A program made the translations under genes and the position numbers. Below the pieces are notes generated by a model. The model searched no databases. It was not told the DNA's origin and saw only the letters and a list, made by a program, of their open reading frames with translations. A stretch of DNA of 26,506 nt from Welwitschia mirabilis. Lineage: Eukaryota; Gnetophyta; Gnetopsida; Welwitschiales. Below, piece by piece: positions 1-9,046 of the stretch; the stretch's first letter is position 1, and the number at the start of each line of letters is the position of its first letter. Location of the stretch: NCBI GenBank assembly GCA_051453625.1, contig JBOZIK010000001.1:290014737-290041242 (forward strand). Direction: 5' to 3'.

Positions 1-414
1 TTGTCATAATTCATCTTGAGGAACATTCGAAAAATAACAAGGAGAGTATAATTGATCTATGCTATACACATTATCTATTCAGTTAGCTCTAACTATTACG
101 TCATTTGATTTTCCATGCACAATTTCATATTTTGATTTATTAAATACTACTTTGTGACCTTTATTGCAAATTTGACTAATGCTCAATAAATTGTACTTCA
201 AAACATTTACATATAACACTTTATTAATTCTAAGAAAGTTATCTCCACCAATGCTTCCAATGCCTTCTATTTTTGCTTTTCCATTGTCTCCGAAGGTTAC
301 TTCTCCTCCATCAAAGTGGCTTAGATTTTTAAATCTTAATTTATCTCCTATCATGTGTCTCAAACATCCACTATCAAAATACCAACTTGTGCTATTTGAG
401 ACTTTAAAAACTAT
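1..414 (-). pseudogene. Copia polyprotein fragment: aspartic protease end and pre-integrase region
   Basis: The minus-strand reading frame is open from 414 to 82 and contains the retroviral-type aspartic protease motif: a Trp-Tyr-Phe-Asp-Ser-Gly-Cys run (WYFDSGC), then RHMIGD. In Copia elements this D-S-G supplies one half of the dimeric protease active site. The next stretch has the conserved Copia phrases GGEVTFGDNGK, VLYVNVLKYNLLSISQ and CNKGHKVVF, which link protease to the pre-integrase domain. A TGA stop at 79-81 ends the frame. Similar sequence continues (NVYSIDQ) to another stop at 4-6, so the gene is broken. A TAG at 415-417 closes the frame upstream. The catalytic Asp is retained. 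The identification is confident; function is not expected. Confidence 0.85.
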
Positions 415-420
415 CTAGAT

Positions 421-777
421 CAACAAGATTTTAAGATCATTAGCTTTTAANNNNNNNNNNNNNNNNNNNNNNNNNNNNNNNNNNNNNNNNNNNNNNNNNN
501 NNNNNNNNNNNNNNNNNNNNNNNNNNNNNNNNNNNNNNNNNNNNNNNNNNNNNNNNNNNNNNNNNNNNNNNNNNNNNNNNNNNNNNNNNNNNNNNNNNNN
601 NNNNNNNNNNNNNNNNNNNNNNNNNNNNNNNNNNNNNNNNNNNNNNNNNNNNNNNNNNNNNNNNNNNNNNNNNNNNNNNNNNNNNNNNNNNNNNNNNNNN
701 NNNNNNNNNNNNNNNNNNNNNNNNNNNNNNNNNNNNNNNNNNNNNNNNNNNNNNNNNNNNNNNNNNNNNNNNNNNNN
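421..777. other. short AT-rich flank plus 327-base assembly gap (N 451-777)
   Basis: Unknown sequence within the Copia gag-pol region. The 30 bases before the gap give no readable domain. The zinc-knuckle end of Gag would be expected here. No repeat spans this gap, so its length may be a real estimate. Confidence 0.95.
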
Positions 778-1030
778 GTGAGATTGATGTTTTTGGACTT
801 TACTTTTTCAAAGCTTGATTTTAACTCATCTTTTTCTTTGTGAGGGATTTTATAATCTTGTTTAGGTTATTAATCCTTTTGGCTAATTTTTCACATTCTT
901 GCTACAACTCTTGATAAGTGTCTTCTAGATTAACTTCATCTTCATCATTTACTAAGGAATTTGAAACATCTTGTAAAGGGGGCACAAAGGCCATAAAAGA
1001 GAGTCTCCTTTCTCTAGTATGTCCTTGAGT
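778..1030 (-). pseudogene. Copia Gag C-terminal region, contig copy 1
   Basis: On the minus strand this reads MAFVPPLQ, then an acidic stretch (NDEDEVNLED), then a Lys-rich coiled-coil-like segment (CEKLAKRINNLNK). This is the pattern of the Gag tail of Sirevirus-like Copia elements: a MAF/LMA start, an acidic patch, then YxEL...L.K. repeats. A TAG interrupts it after the acidic patch. The piece is a diverged duplicate of 1303-1553, and the two probably represent one locus from two unmerged contigs. Confidence 0.6.
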
Positions 1031-1130
1031 NNNNNNNNNNNNNNNNNNNNNNNNNNNNNNNNNNNNNNNNNNNNNNNNNNNNNNNNNNNNNNNNNNNNNN
1101 NNNNNNNNNNNNNNNNNNNNNNNNNNNNNN
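1031..1130. other. 100-base assembly gap
   Basis: Fixed-length N run. The sequence ending at its left edge (778-1030) recurs at 1303-1553, so contigs overlap here. Confidence 0.98.
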
Positions 1131-1302
1131 TGAAATTACCATAATTGGTTACCTGAGTTTGCTATGCTTGAGGTTTCTTTGCAATGAACCTAATACCTGA
1201 TTTATTTCCAACTGATTTCTAAACTCCAAGAATTTATTTTAATCTGATAAATCCACTTGAAAACTTATTAATAAAATATGATAAGTCTTTTACCTGCAAA
1301 TT

Positions 1303-1575
1303 GAGATTGGTGTTTTCATATTTTACTTTTTCAAAGATTGATTCCAACTCATCTTTTCCTTTGGTGAGAGATTTTATAAACTTGTTTAGGTAATTAATCC
1401 TTTTGGCTAATTTTTCACATTCTTGACATAGCTCTTGACAAGTTTCTCCTAGATTAACTTCATCTTCATCATTTACTAAGGAATTTGGAACATCCTATAG
1501 AGATGGCACAAAGGCCATAAAAGAGAGTCTCCTTTTTCTAGTATGCTCTTGAGCATTTCTTTTGTCTCCTTCATC
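1303..1575 (-). pseudogene. Copia Gag C-terminal region, contig copy 2
   Basis: This is the second version of the Gag tail on the minus strand: RKRRLSFMAFVPSL, a stop, then the acidic NDEDEVNLGE patch and the Lys-rich segment CQECEKLAKR continuing to KGKDELESIFEKVKYEN. Its stop falls at a different codon from that in the 778-1030 copy, so the two have decayed separately. Only about 180 bases separate it from the primer site, whereas a full Gag would need around 1 kb. The main Gag body is therefore missing, by deletion or misassembly. The region 1131-1302 is non-coding in appearance. Confidence 0.6.
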
Positions 1576-1753
1576 TGATCCTTATGGGTATTTTCTTCCT
1601 ATAATCTGTTTAAACATATATCCAAATACTATCTAGAGAAAATAGATAAAGGCATAGGTATTTAGAGAGGGCATGCTAAAAAAATTATCAAAGAGAATAT
1701 CCACTGAAGGGTTCTTAGTCCAAATCAGTTAAGATCTCTCAAAGACTAACCTA
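1576..1753 (-). other. Copia leader between primer site and Gag tail
   Basis: A short untranslated leader or deleted-gag scar. A minus-strand ATG at about 1675 opens a frame that stops within 15 codons. No Gag N-terminal motif is visible. Confidence 0.4.
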
Positions 1754-1766
1754 GGCTCTGATACTA
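1754..1766 (-). promoter_or_regulatory. Copia primer-binding site (initiator Met-tRNA type)
   Basis: The plus strand reads ggctctgatacta, the complement of the standard Copia site TGGTATCAGAGCC with one C-to-T change. Minus-strand DNA synthesis of the element would start here from a tRNA 3' end. It lies two bases inside the LTR end at 1769, the expected position, and fixes the element as minus-strand. Confidence 0.85.
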
Positions 1767-2323
1767 AATGATAGAATCGAGAACTCTGGGGAGGGAGGGT
1801 GAATAGGTTCTCTCAAAAACTTTAAGCTCAAAATCAAATTAAGGATATCTAATCATAGACTGTATGTAAACAAATTCTGAAATCAAGAATGTACATACAA
1901 TAAATGAAAAATAGCATGTAGATCATAAAATAAAAGCTACCGATTTAGGAACACGCAGGTTTTATAGTGGTTTGGGAAACCCCACTCCACTCTCAATGAT
2001 CAGCTTCTCCCAAGCTTGATCTCGGATATTGTTACTCTACAGGTTTTTCTAGGTTTACTTGTTAACCCTTACAAGCAGACTTTTTACAGGCTAAGTCTCA
2101 ACTTAATAATGGATTTTTGCAGGCTAAGTCTGAACCTTGGAAACTAATGAGTGTAATGTATGCAGAATTGGTAGCTCTGATATCACATGTTTAGTATCAG
2201 TACAACGAATGGAGCTCTTCTCCAAATGAATACAATGATGAAGTCCCTTAGATCTGATTCTGAGTGAAGTCCTTTTTCCAAGAATAGATCTCCTCAATTA
2301 GATATGAATCAGTACAAAAGATA

Positions 2324-2423
2324 NNNNNNNNNNNNNNNNNNNNNNNNNNNNNNNNNNNNNNNNNNNNNNNNNNNNNNNNNNNNNNNNNNNNNNNNNNNNN
2401 NNNNNNNNNNNNNNNNNNNNNNN
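2324..2423. other. 100-base assembly gap
   Basis: The sequence ending at the left edge (2002-2323) restarts at the right edge (2424-2745) with scattered differences: unmerged contig ends within the Copia LTR. Confidence 0.98.
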
Positions 2424-2980
2424 AGCTTCTTCCAAGCTTGATCTTGGATCTTTGTTACTCCATAGGTTTTATCAGGTTCACCTATTAATTCTTACAAGTG
2501 GACTTTTATAGGCTAAGTCTCAACCTTAACAATGGACTTTTGTAGGCTAAGTCTTAACCTCAGAAACCAATGAATGTGATGTAATGCAGCCTTCGTAGCT
2601 CTAATATCACATGTTCAGTATTAGTACAATGAATTGAGTGCTTTTCAAAATGAATACAATGACAAAGTCCCTTAGTTCTGATTTTGAGTGAAGTCCTTTT
2701 TCCAAGAATAGATCTCCTCAATCAAATATGAATCAGTATAAAAGATGTTCCAATAAAGTATGCTACTTGATCTTTCATATTCCCAATGAATATGCTAGTT
2801 TTGAAAATGTGCCAAAAGATCTTTAGGTTATCTGTTTCCTAAGTATATATAATGGAGGTTTACTAGGATTTAATATAATTGAATTACACCTCCAATGGCT
2901 ATAAATGACTAGAAAATTGCTAGATAATGGCTAGGTAATAGATACATAACTTCTACAAGATTTACTCTTCCGTACTATCT

Positions 2981-3342
2981 GGTCAACCCCACAAATATCT
3001 CATCGACCCCATAAGAACTCGGTCGATCCTATCCTGGGTCTGGTTGACCTCTTATCTCTCATTCTGGAACTATGGACTTGTCAGCTCCTCAGGTTCGATC
3101 GATCCCATGAAACTCTGGTCGACCCCTTTCTTTTCGATCTGGGACTTGACTATTAGCTCCTCAAATCTGGTCGATCTCATGAATATCTAGTTGACCCCAT
3201 TCCTCTCAGTTTGGAACTATTTGTTCTTGAGATCATAGGTCCAGTTGACCCCTTCATAATCCAGTCGACCCCTCTGGATTCAGTTCATTTCTGTTGTATT
3301 TGCTTTAGGTGTTGTTAACCCCTCTAGGATCTAGTCGATCCC
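2981..3342. repeat. cluster of degenerate GGTCGACCCC palindromes in the Copia LTR
   Basis: About a dozen versions of a motif near rGTYRAYCCC occur, for example at 2981, 3001, 3021, 3041, 3092, 3118, 3169, 3189, 3243, 3263, 3314 and 3333. The centre GGTCGACC is a perfect palindrome; the variants GTTGAC, GTCGAT and GTCAAC are what CpG decay would give. A longer imperfect tandem unit of roughly 75 bases, containing 'agctcctca', is visible at 3061-3128 and 3138-3198. Palindromic motif clusters in LTRs are known for Sireviruses; a role as enhancer or methylation target is inference. Confidence 0.7.
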
Positions 3343-3463
3343 CACTGGAGGTAAACATAACTAAGCAGTTTCTTTCGTGCATTTGACCCACATCTTTCAC
3401 TTGCATAACTCAAACTCATCTACACATAATATCTAATAAATTTGCACTATATTAGAGGAATTA

Positions 3464-3563
3464 NNNNNNNNNNNNNNNNNNNNNNNNNNNNNNNNNNNNN
3501 NNNNNNNNNNNNNNNNNNNNNNNNNNNNNNNNNNNNNNNNNNNNNNNNNNNNNNNNNNNNNNN
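3464..3563. other. 100-base assembly gap
   Basis: Left flank 3277-3463 and right flank 3564-3750 are the same 187-base LTR sequence with a few substitutions. Confidence 0.98.
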
Positions 3564-3783
3564 GATTTAGTTCATTTCTGTTGTATCTGCTTCAGGTGTT
3601 GTTAACCCCTCTAGGATCTAGTCGATTCCCACTGGAGATAAACATAACTAAGCAGTTTCTTTCGTGCATTTGGTCCACATCTTTAACTTGCATAACTCAA
3701 ACTCGTCTGCACACAATATCTAACAAATTTGCACTATACTAGAGGAATTAGTTTAACATCAATTGGCAAAATATAATCTAACA

Positions 3784-4815
3784 AATTCATGATTATAATA
3801 TTTCCTTATTCTTTGTCCATTAACTTAATAGGTTAGTTTTTCATCAAGATTATAAATTTTAATAGCCTAGTTTCCCAAAATAGGGTCTAATCCAATTTTT
3901 TTCATACTTTTATTTTGAATGAATATTTTTGGGGTTATAGAGTAAAACTCACTCTTCTTGATGAAAATTGATTTTTCTTATTTTATTATCATGATGTACT
4001 TTCNNNNNNNNNNNNNNNNNNNNNNNNNNNNNNNNNNNNNNNNNNNNNNNNNNNNNNNNNNNNNNNNNNNNNNNNNNNNNNNNNNNNNNNNNNNNNNNNN
4101 NNNTTTTGGGGTTACAGAGTAAAACTCACGCTTCTTGATGAAAATTGATTTTTCTTATTTTATTATCATGATGTACTTTCATTTTCTCTTATATAAGTTC
4201 TTTTCATAAAAGTGTTTCTCTTCTATTTTCATCTAAAGTATTCATATTTTATAGTCACTCTTCTTGAGCTTTATTCAGAGTGCATTTTAATCATCTAGCT
4301 AATTTAAACATTTTAATTCTAAATTCAATTAGTATAATAGCTCTTTCTCTATAAACTAATTTGTAGAATGTAAATCTTATACTATGTTTTAAAGTTATCC
4401 TATAAGTAGATGTATCTTCATTTAATTTTTTAGCCTTATTTATTTTTTTTATGTTTATGATTTTTATTATAATTCAATTAATTTCTCTATTAGTTACTTT
4501 ATCTTAGCTATTGGACTAAGGATGATAGGAAGTAGAAAGCCTATGATAGATTACTTTCTTAAGTAAAAGTTCCTTGAAAACCTTACTAGTAAAATGAGTT
4601 TTCATATTATAGATAAGGATTCTAGAAGCTTTGAACACATAGATAATTTGCTTCAGAAAAAAAGTAACTACAATTTAAGAGGAATAATAAGATATAGCCT
4701 TATCCTTAGGTCATTTAGTGAGATAATCATTATAGACCAAAATGTATCTTTTTCTAAAGAAGGAAGGGTTAATAGGATTGATAAAATCCATTCCTCATAT
4801 GTCAAAGGGCTCAAT
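3784..4815 (-). pseudogene. gypsy 1 integrase, catalytic core to C-terminus
   Basis: The integrase would insert element cDNA into chromosomal DNA. Reading minus: GMDFINPINPSF (canonical W/GIDFMGPFP) holds the first catalytic Asp at 4786-4788. The second block LIYNMKTHF corresponds to IISDGGTHF, with the catalytic Asp replaced by Asn at 4606-4608. HRLSTSYHP at about 4546-4520 leads to the third block, where the expected Glu is Lys at 4498-4500. The downstream tail includes a motif like the DDALWAYRT...SPYRLVFG region, an ELDE-like motif (TLDENR), VLLYNPK, and finally VNGQRIRKYY, the usual gypsy pol ending. Several in-frame stops are present. A 100-base gap with a 77-base redundant flank lies in the tail. 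Inactive. Confidence 0.8.
4004..4103. other. 100-base assembly gap
   Basis: Left flank 3927-4003 and right flank 4104-4180 are near-identical 77-base copies. Confidence 0.98.
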
Positions 4816-5399
4816 TGATTGGATCCATTATTAATGCATTGCTAGTCTTTAGGTAAATTCTTCTTTCCTTTAATATTTATTACAACTCTTGACATAATTA
4901 TTTAAATTTTAAAAATTATTGGCTAATATTACCCCATATGAAATATTTTTATTCTACATCTTCTTACTTCATATTGTCCTTCTCCTTATACTTCACGAGT
5001 TTCTTTTATAATTTTTTGATCTACATATTTAACCCATATAATCTTTGCCTTTTTTTTTAAAATAACATCTTATCATGCCATATGTAATCTTGAGATCAAC
5101 AGTATTTTCCTTTCATAGTAGTTCATAAAAGATAGTAATCTCTTACTTATGATGAAATTGGATATGTTAGGACACTAAGGATTTAATTGTACTTGAAAAC
5201 ATTATCATTGAAAAATTCATTTATTTGCTTTTCATTAGGAAAGTATACCATTGAGAGGTAATCTACCACTATGTTTATTATTTCTTTTCTATTAATCATT
5301 TTCAAATAAAATCCTTACATCAATAGTATCCATCTCATAATTCTTGAATTTGCTTATTTTGTATTCATCAGGAATCTAATTTTACATTAATTGATATGA

Positions 5400-5760
5400 A
5401 CTTTTATTTCATATTTTAAGATATAGTATTTAAATTTTTTCTAATGTTATCACAACTACTAATGATTGTTTCTTAGTTAATGTATCATTTTTTTTGGATA
5501 TTTTAAATTCTTACTAATTTAGACAATGATAAATGATTTGTTTTTATCATCCTTTCATAGCATGCTTAGATGCATCTGTCATTGTTTAGAATGGATTTGG
5601 ATTTTTCTAAAATAGGTGCTGACAACATTTTATCTTTTAATATTTGAAAGGAATTTTAACATTTAGTGTGTCAATTGTATTCTACATCTTTCTATAGAAG
5701 GTTACTAAGGGGTTTAGTGATTTTCCTAAAATTAGCTATGAACATTTTATAATATCTTTC
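5400..5760 (-). pseudogene. gypsy 1 RNase H domain and connection
   Basis: RNase H removes the RNA strand during reverse transcription. On the minus strand, YYKMFIANFRKITKPLSNLL and a degraded SAPI motif (LSAPIL) mark the end of the reverse transcriptase connection. TDAS at about 5580 corresponds to the conserved CDAS, whose Asp is the first RNase H metal ligand. TKKQSLVVVITLEKI at 5487-5434 matches the usual TEKELLAVVFALEKF. Frames shift between these blocks and stops are common, so only the order and phrases support the call. The integrase linker between 5400 and 4815 is AT-rich and barely readable. Confidence 0.75.
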
Positions 5761-5839
5761 ATGACCTAAGAATGATCTTAACTCTATTGGTTTAGTTGAA
5801 TATGACAATTCCTTTCTAAAATATTTTGTCTTCAAACTA

Positions 5840-6751
5840 TGCCTTTCATTATTATAATATGACATTTAAATTAGTTTGGCATCAATTTATTCTGTTCACA
5901 TATTTTTAGGCACTTTTCCAACTATTAAGTGATTCATTAAAATTGTTTTCAAATGTTGAGAAGTCATCCATAAACACTTCAAATAACCTTCTTATCATAT
6001 CCTTAAAAATACTATTCACTAATCTTTAAAAGGTAGTAGGTGCATTTCATAAATCAAATGATAATACTTTATAAGTGTAAGTTCATTAATGATAAGAAAA
6101 AGTTGTTTTAGCCTAATCCTCTAGAGATATTACAACTTAATTATATCCATTGCATCCACTAAGAAATCTATAACATTAATGCCTGAATATCCTTTCCAAG
6201 GCTTTACCTACAAAAAGTAAAGGAAAATGATCTTTAGAAGTTTTTGTATTCAACATTTAAAAATGTATACATATTCTCCATCTATTTCTTTCTTTAGTAC
6301 TATGATAACAAGGCTAATCCACTCTGAGTTTAACATAGGATAAATGAATCTAATACCTATAAGTTTAGAAATTTCTTATTTGATTACTTCTTGCATATGC
6401 GGGTTACATTTTCATTTAGATTGTCCACTTAGTTTAATATAAGTATTTAGCTAAATCCTCTGTTAACATATTCTTATATCTATTCTTTTAATATAAGTAT
6501 CCTATGTAAAAGCTCTATTTCTTCTTATTAAATATTTTATAAGCTTTTGTTGCACTACCAATTTACTTGTATTTGATAAGGTATTTTAAGTAGTTTTGCA
6601 GGATATTAGACAAGTTTATGCTGGATTTCTATAATAATGGAGAGTTAAGATGAAAGATACAAAAACATGCAATCTCTATGACATTTTGTATCATTTAAAG
6701 TAGTTTATAATGTTCCTTATTTTGAAGCAAACTTCCTGTAAACATTGAGGT
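5840..6751 (-). pseudogene. gypsy 1 reverse transcriptase
   Basis: Minus-strand motifs in order: HRIL near 6500 (canonical HRILLEE), PAYARSNQ (HMQEVVRKE), a SEWIS-like block, KDHFPLLFVGKALERI near 6200 (canonical KDHFPLPFIDQMLERL), KTTFSY (TFTCPFGTFAYRRMPFGL), NAPTT, then EVFMDDFSTF at 5980-5955. The F-M-D-D box is the polymerase active site and keeps both Asp residues. The frame is broken by many stops. The N-terminal end stops at 6751, where the LTR of a plus-strand gypsy element begins. The spacing of the motifs fits a normal gypsy reverse transcriptase of about 300 codons. Confidence 0.85.
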
Positions 6752-6783
6752 TGATGCATCACATGGACACTTTTAAAAAACCT

Positions 6784-7434
6784 NNNNNNNNNNNNNNNNN
6801 NNNNNNNNNNNNNNNNNNNNNNNNNNNNNNNNNNNNNNNNNNNNNNNNNNNNNNNNNNNNNNNNNNNNNNNNNNNNNNNNNNNNNNNNNNNNNNNNNNNN
6901 NNNNNNNNNNNNNNNNNNNNNNNNNNNNNNNNNNNNNNNNNNNNNNNNNNNNNNNNNNNNNNNNNNNNNNNNNNNNNNNNNNNNNNNNNNNNNNNNNNNN
7001 NNNNNNNNNNNNNNNNNNNNNNNNNNNNNNNNNNNNNNNNNNNNNNNNNNNNNNNNNNNNNNNNNNNNNNNNNNNNNNNNNNNNNNNNNNNNNNNNNNNN
7101 NNNNNNNNNNNNNNNNNNNNNNNNNNNNNNNNNNNNNNNNNNNNNNNNNNNNNNNNNNNNNNNNNNNNNNNNNNNNNNNNNNNNNNNNNNNNNNNNNNNN
7201 NNNNNNNNNNNNNNNNNNNNNNNNNNNNNNNNNNNNNNNNNNNNNNNNNNNNNNNNNNNNNNNNNNNNNNNNNNNNNNNNNNNNNNNNNNNNNNNNNNNN
7301 NNNNNNNNNNNNNNNNNNNNNNNNNNNNNNNNNNNNNNNNNNNNNNNNNNNNNNNNNNNNNNNNNNNNNNNNNNNNNNNNNNNNNNNNNNNNNNNNNNNN
7401 NNNNNNNNNNNNNNNNNNNNNNNNNNNNNNNNNN
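6784..7434. other. 651-base assembly gap
   Basis: The flanks 6753-6783 and 7435-7465 are the same 31 bases with one difference (gatgcatcacatgg / gatgcattacatgg). Confidence 0.98.
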
Positions 7435-7694
7435 GATGCATTACATGGACACTTTTAAAAAACCTATCATCCACCTCACCGTCTGGATGATTGTACAAAC
7501 AACAAAACAATTAAAGCCAATGAGGATGCTGATTGGAATCAATTTGGTATATGACATGGAATTCTTATAAAGTGACATCATCCCTTATATCATCTGGATG
7601 ACCAGTAGGATGACATTTGTTATAAATCTTCATTGAACTTCATCTAACTTTTACCATATGTCTCTATTTCTTTTAGGTGGTTGTTAGGGTAGTG

Positions 7695-7794
7695 NNNNNN
7701 NNNNNNNNNNNNNNNNNNNNNNNNNNNNNNNNNNNNNNNNNNNNNNNNNNNNNNNNNNNNNNNNNNNNNNNNNNNNNNNNNNNNNNNNNNNNNN
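7695..7794. other. 100-base assembly gap
   Basis: The flanks 7634-7694 and 7795-7855 are the same 61 bases with one difference. Confidence 0.98.
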
Positions 7795-8483
7795 TGAACT
7801 TCATCTAACTTTTACCATATGTCTCTATTTCTTTTATGTGGTTGTTAGGGTAGTGCTCGTGCCTATTTATCTTATTTATTTGTTTGTAAGTCTATTTGTC
7901 AATAAGTGTTAATTCTATCCTCGACTCTTGATTGTCTTCACTTACACCGAAAATTCTTATGACAGGAGATTGAAGGGCCAGAGATCCATCCATTGTAATT
8001 GCAGAGAGATATCTTCCTTAGTGTTGGGCTATGCTTCCTCCATTGAGGTGTAGCTACTTTGTAATATAGATGTTGGTTCAAAACTAATTAGATAACTCTT
8101 TTCTATTTTCCTATTCTTATTTTATTACTTATTCCTCATAGTTTATGTTGCTTTTGATTTTATGACAGATTCTTAAGTGATATAGATTATGAAGGCAACC
8201 TTTGTCAAGATTGAGCATTATTAATTTAAGTGCATTATTCATTTTCTTTCCTAAATTAACTTTACATAAGTGTGTTTGCATTGTGATTTTCTACATTTCA
8301 TTCTATTTCTACTATTAAAATACATAAGTGTTTCTTATCAAACTTAATTCTTTTTCTTCTAGCCTAGGCCTTCGATGAATTATGACATTTGAGTCCACTC
8401 CCATCTATATTAGAGTGTTGTGTTGTGTAAAATCTATATTTATTTATAAATGATAGAATCTTCTTAGGAGCATAACGTTTTCA

Positions 8484-8583
8484 NNNNNNNNNNNNNNNNN
8501 NNNNNNNNNNNNNNNNNNNNNNNNNNNNNNNNNNNNNNNNNNNNNNNNNNNNNNNNNNNNNNNNNNNNNNNNNNNNNNNNNNN
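8484..8583. other. 100-base assembly gap
   Basis: The flanks 8060-8483 and 8584-9007 are the same 424-base LTR segment with scattered substitutions, mostly transitions. Confidence 0.98.
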
Positions 8584-9028
8584 TGTAATATAGATGTTGG
8601 TTCAAAACTAATTAGATAACTCTTTTCTATTTTCCTATTCTTATTTTGTTACTTATTCCTCATAGTTTATGTTGCTTTTGATTTTGTGACAAATTCTTAA
8701 GTGATATAGATTATGAGGGCAACCTTTATCAAGATTGAGCATTATTAGTTTAAGTTCATTATTCTTTTTCTTTCCTAGATTAACTTTACATAAGTGTGTT
8801 TGCATTATGATTTTCTACATTGCATTCTATTTCTACTGTTAAAATACATAAGTGTTTCTTATCAAACTTAATTCTTTTCCTTATAGCCTAGGCCTTCGAT
8901 GAATTATGACATTTAAGTCCACTCCCATATATATTAGAGTGTTGTGTTGTGTAAAATATATATTTATATATAAATGATAGAATCTTCTTAGGAGCATAAC
9001 GTTTTCATAAATATGCATCGCAATATCT

Positions 9029-9046
9029 TGGCGTCATTGCTAGGGA
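9029..9046 (+). promoter_or_regulatory. gypsy 2 primer-binding site (tRNA-Asp type)
   Basis: tggcgtcattgctaggga differs from the common plant gypsy site TGGCGCCGTTGCCGGGGA at four positions, all C-to-T or G-to-A. It sits six bases after the LTR end and sets plus orientation. Confidence 0.75.

Larger units (their letters stand above)
1..3783 (-). mobile_element. Ty1/Copia LTR retrotransposon, Sirevirus-like, 5' part
   Basis: This is the 5' part of a Copia-superfamily element read right to left: LTR (1769-3783), primer-binding site (1754-1766), a Gag C-terminal piece, then the protease region, which runs off the left edge. The order LTR, tRNA-Met primer site, gag, protease is that of Ty1/Copia. 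A 1.3-kb LTR with palindrome clusters, together with an acidic Gag tail, suggests the Sirevirus lineage; that lineage call is inference. The right LTR end lies against the last codons of a gypsy pol relic, so this element inserted into that one. Integrase, reverse transcriptase and the second LTR would lie beyond position 1. Stops and gaps show it is dead. Confidence 0.8.
1769..3783 (-). mobile_element. Copia 5' LTR (about 1.3 kb after removing redundant contig ends)
   Basis: The LTR starts TGATAGAATC beside the primer site and ends TAATCTAACA, giving short inverted ends TG...CA. The opening 'gaactctggggagggagggtg' phrase is typical of such LTRs. Two 100-base gaps inside carry repeated contig ends (2002-2323 with 2424-2745; 3277-3463 with 3564-3750), so the true length is about 1.3 kb. 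The half near the outer end holds a palindrome cluster. The five bases after the LTR, aattc at 3784-3788, would be one target-site duplicate; its partner lies outside the window. Confidence 0.75.
3784..6751 (-). mobile_element. Ty3/gypsy retrotransposon pol relic (gypsy 1), Athila/Tat-like
   Basis: A long minus-strand pol region without usable open frames. Motifs appear in gypsy order from right to left: N-terminal reverse transcriptase (6504-6484), catalytic reverse transcriptase (5980-5960), RNase H (5590-5434), integrase core (4812-4490) and the integrase tail to 3784. RNase H before integrase is the Ty3/gypsy order. Stops and frameshifts occur throughout, so the copy is old. It is cut at both ends by younger elements: the Copia LTR at 3783 and a second gypsy LTR at 6752. 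LTRs and gag of this copy are not seen in the window. Confidence 0.85.
6752..9022 (+). mobile_element. gypsy 2 5' LTR (three assembly gaps inside)
   Basis: The right end is set by the primer site: gcatcgca at 9022, then six bases, then the site. The proposed left end is tgatgcatc at 6752, which pairs as a short inverted repeat with the right end atgcatcgca. It also falls where the reverse transcriptase of gypsy 1 stops matching. Gaps at 6784-7434, 7695-7794 and 8484-8583 all carry repeated flanks, so the visible unique length is only about 0.9 kb. A TATAAATC at 7621-7628 could be the LTR promoter. The left boundary is less sure than the right. Confidence 0.55.

Noticed and set aside
179-418. 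Open frame of 79 codons on the plus strand
   Set aside because: Antisense shadow of the Copia protease region.
3277-3750. Apparent tandem duplication of 187 bases
   Set aside because: The copies end and begin exactly at a 100-N gap, as at eight other gaps, so contig overlap explains it better than a real duplication.
4594-4818. Open frame of 74 codons on the plus strand
   Set aside because: It lies antisense to the gypsy 1 integrase core, whose motifs explain the sequence on the minus strand. No protein family fits the plus-strand reading.
6745-7510. Long open frames on both strands
   Set aside because: Almost all of their length is the 651-base N gap, so they carry no information.
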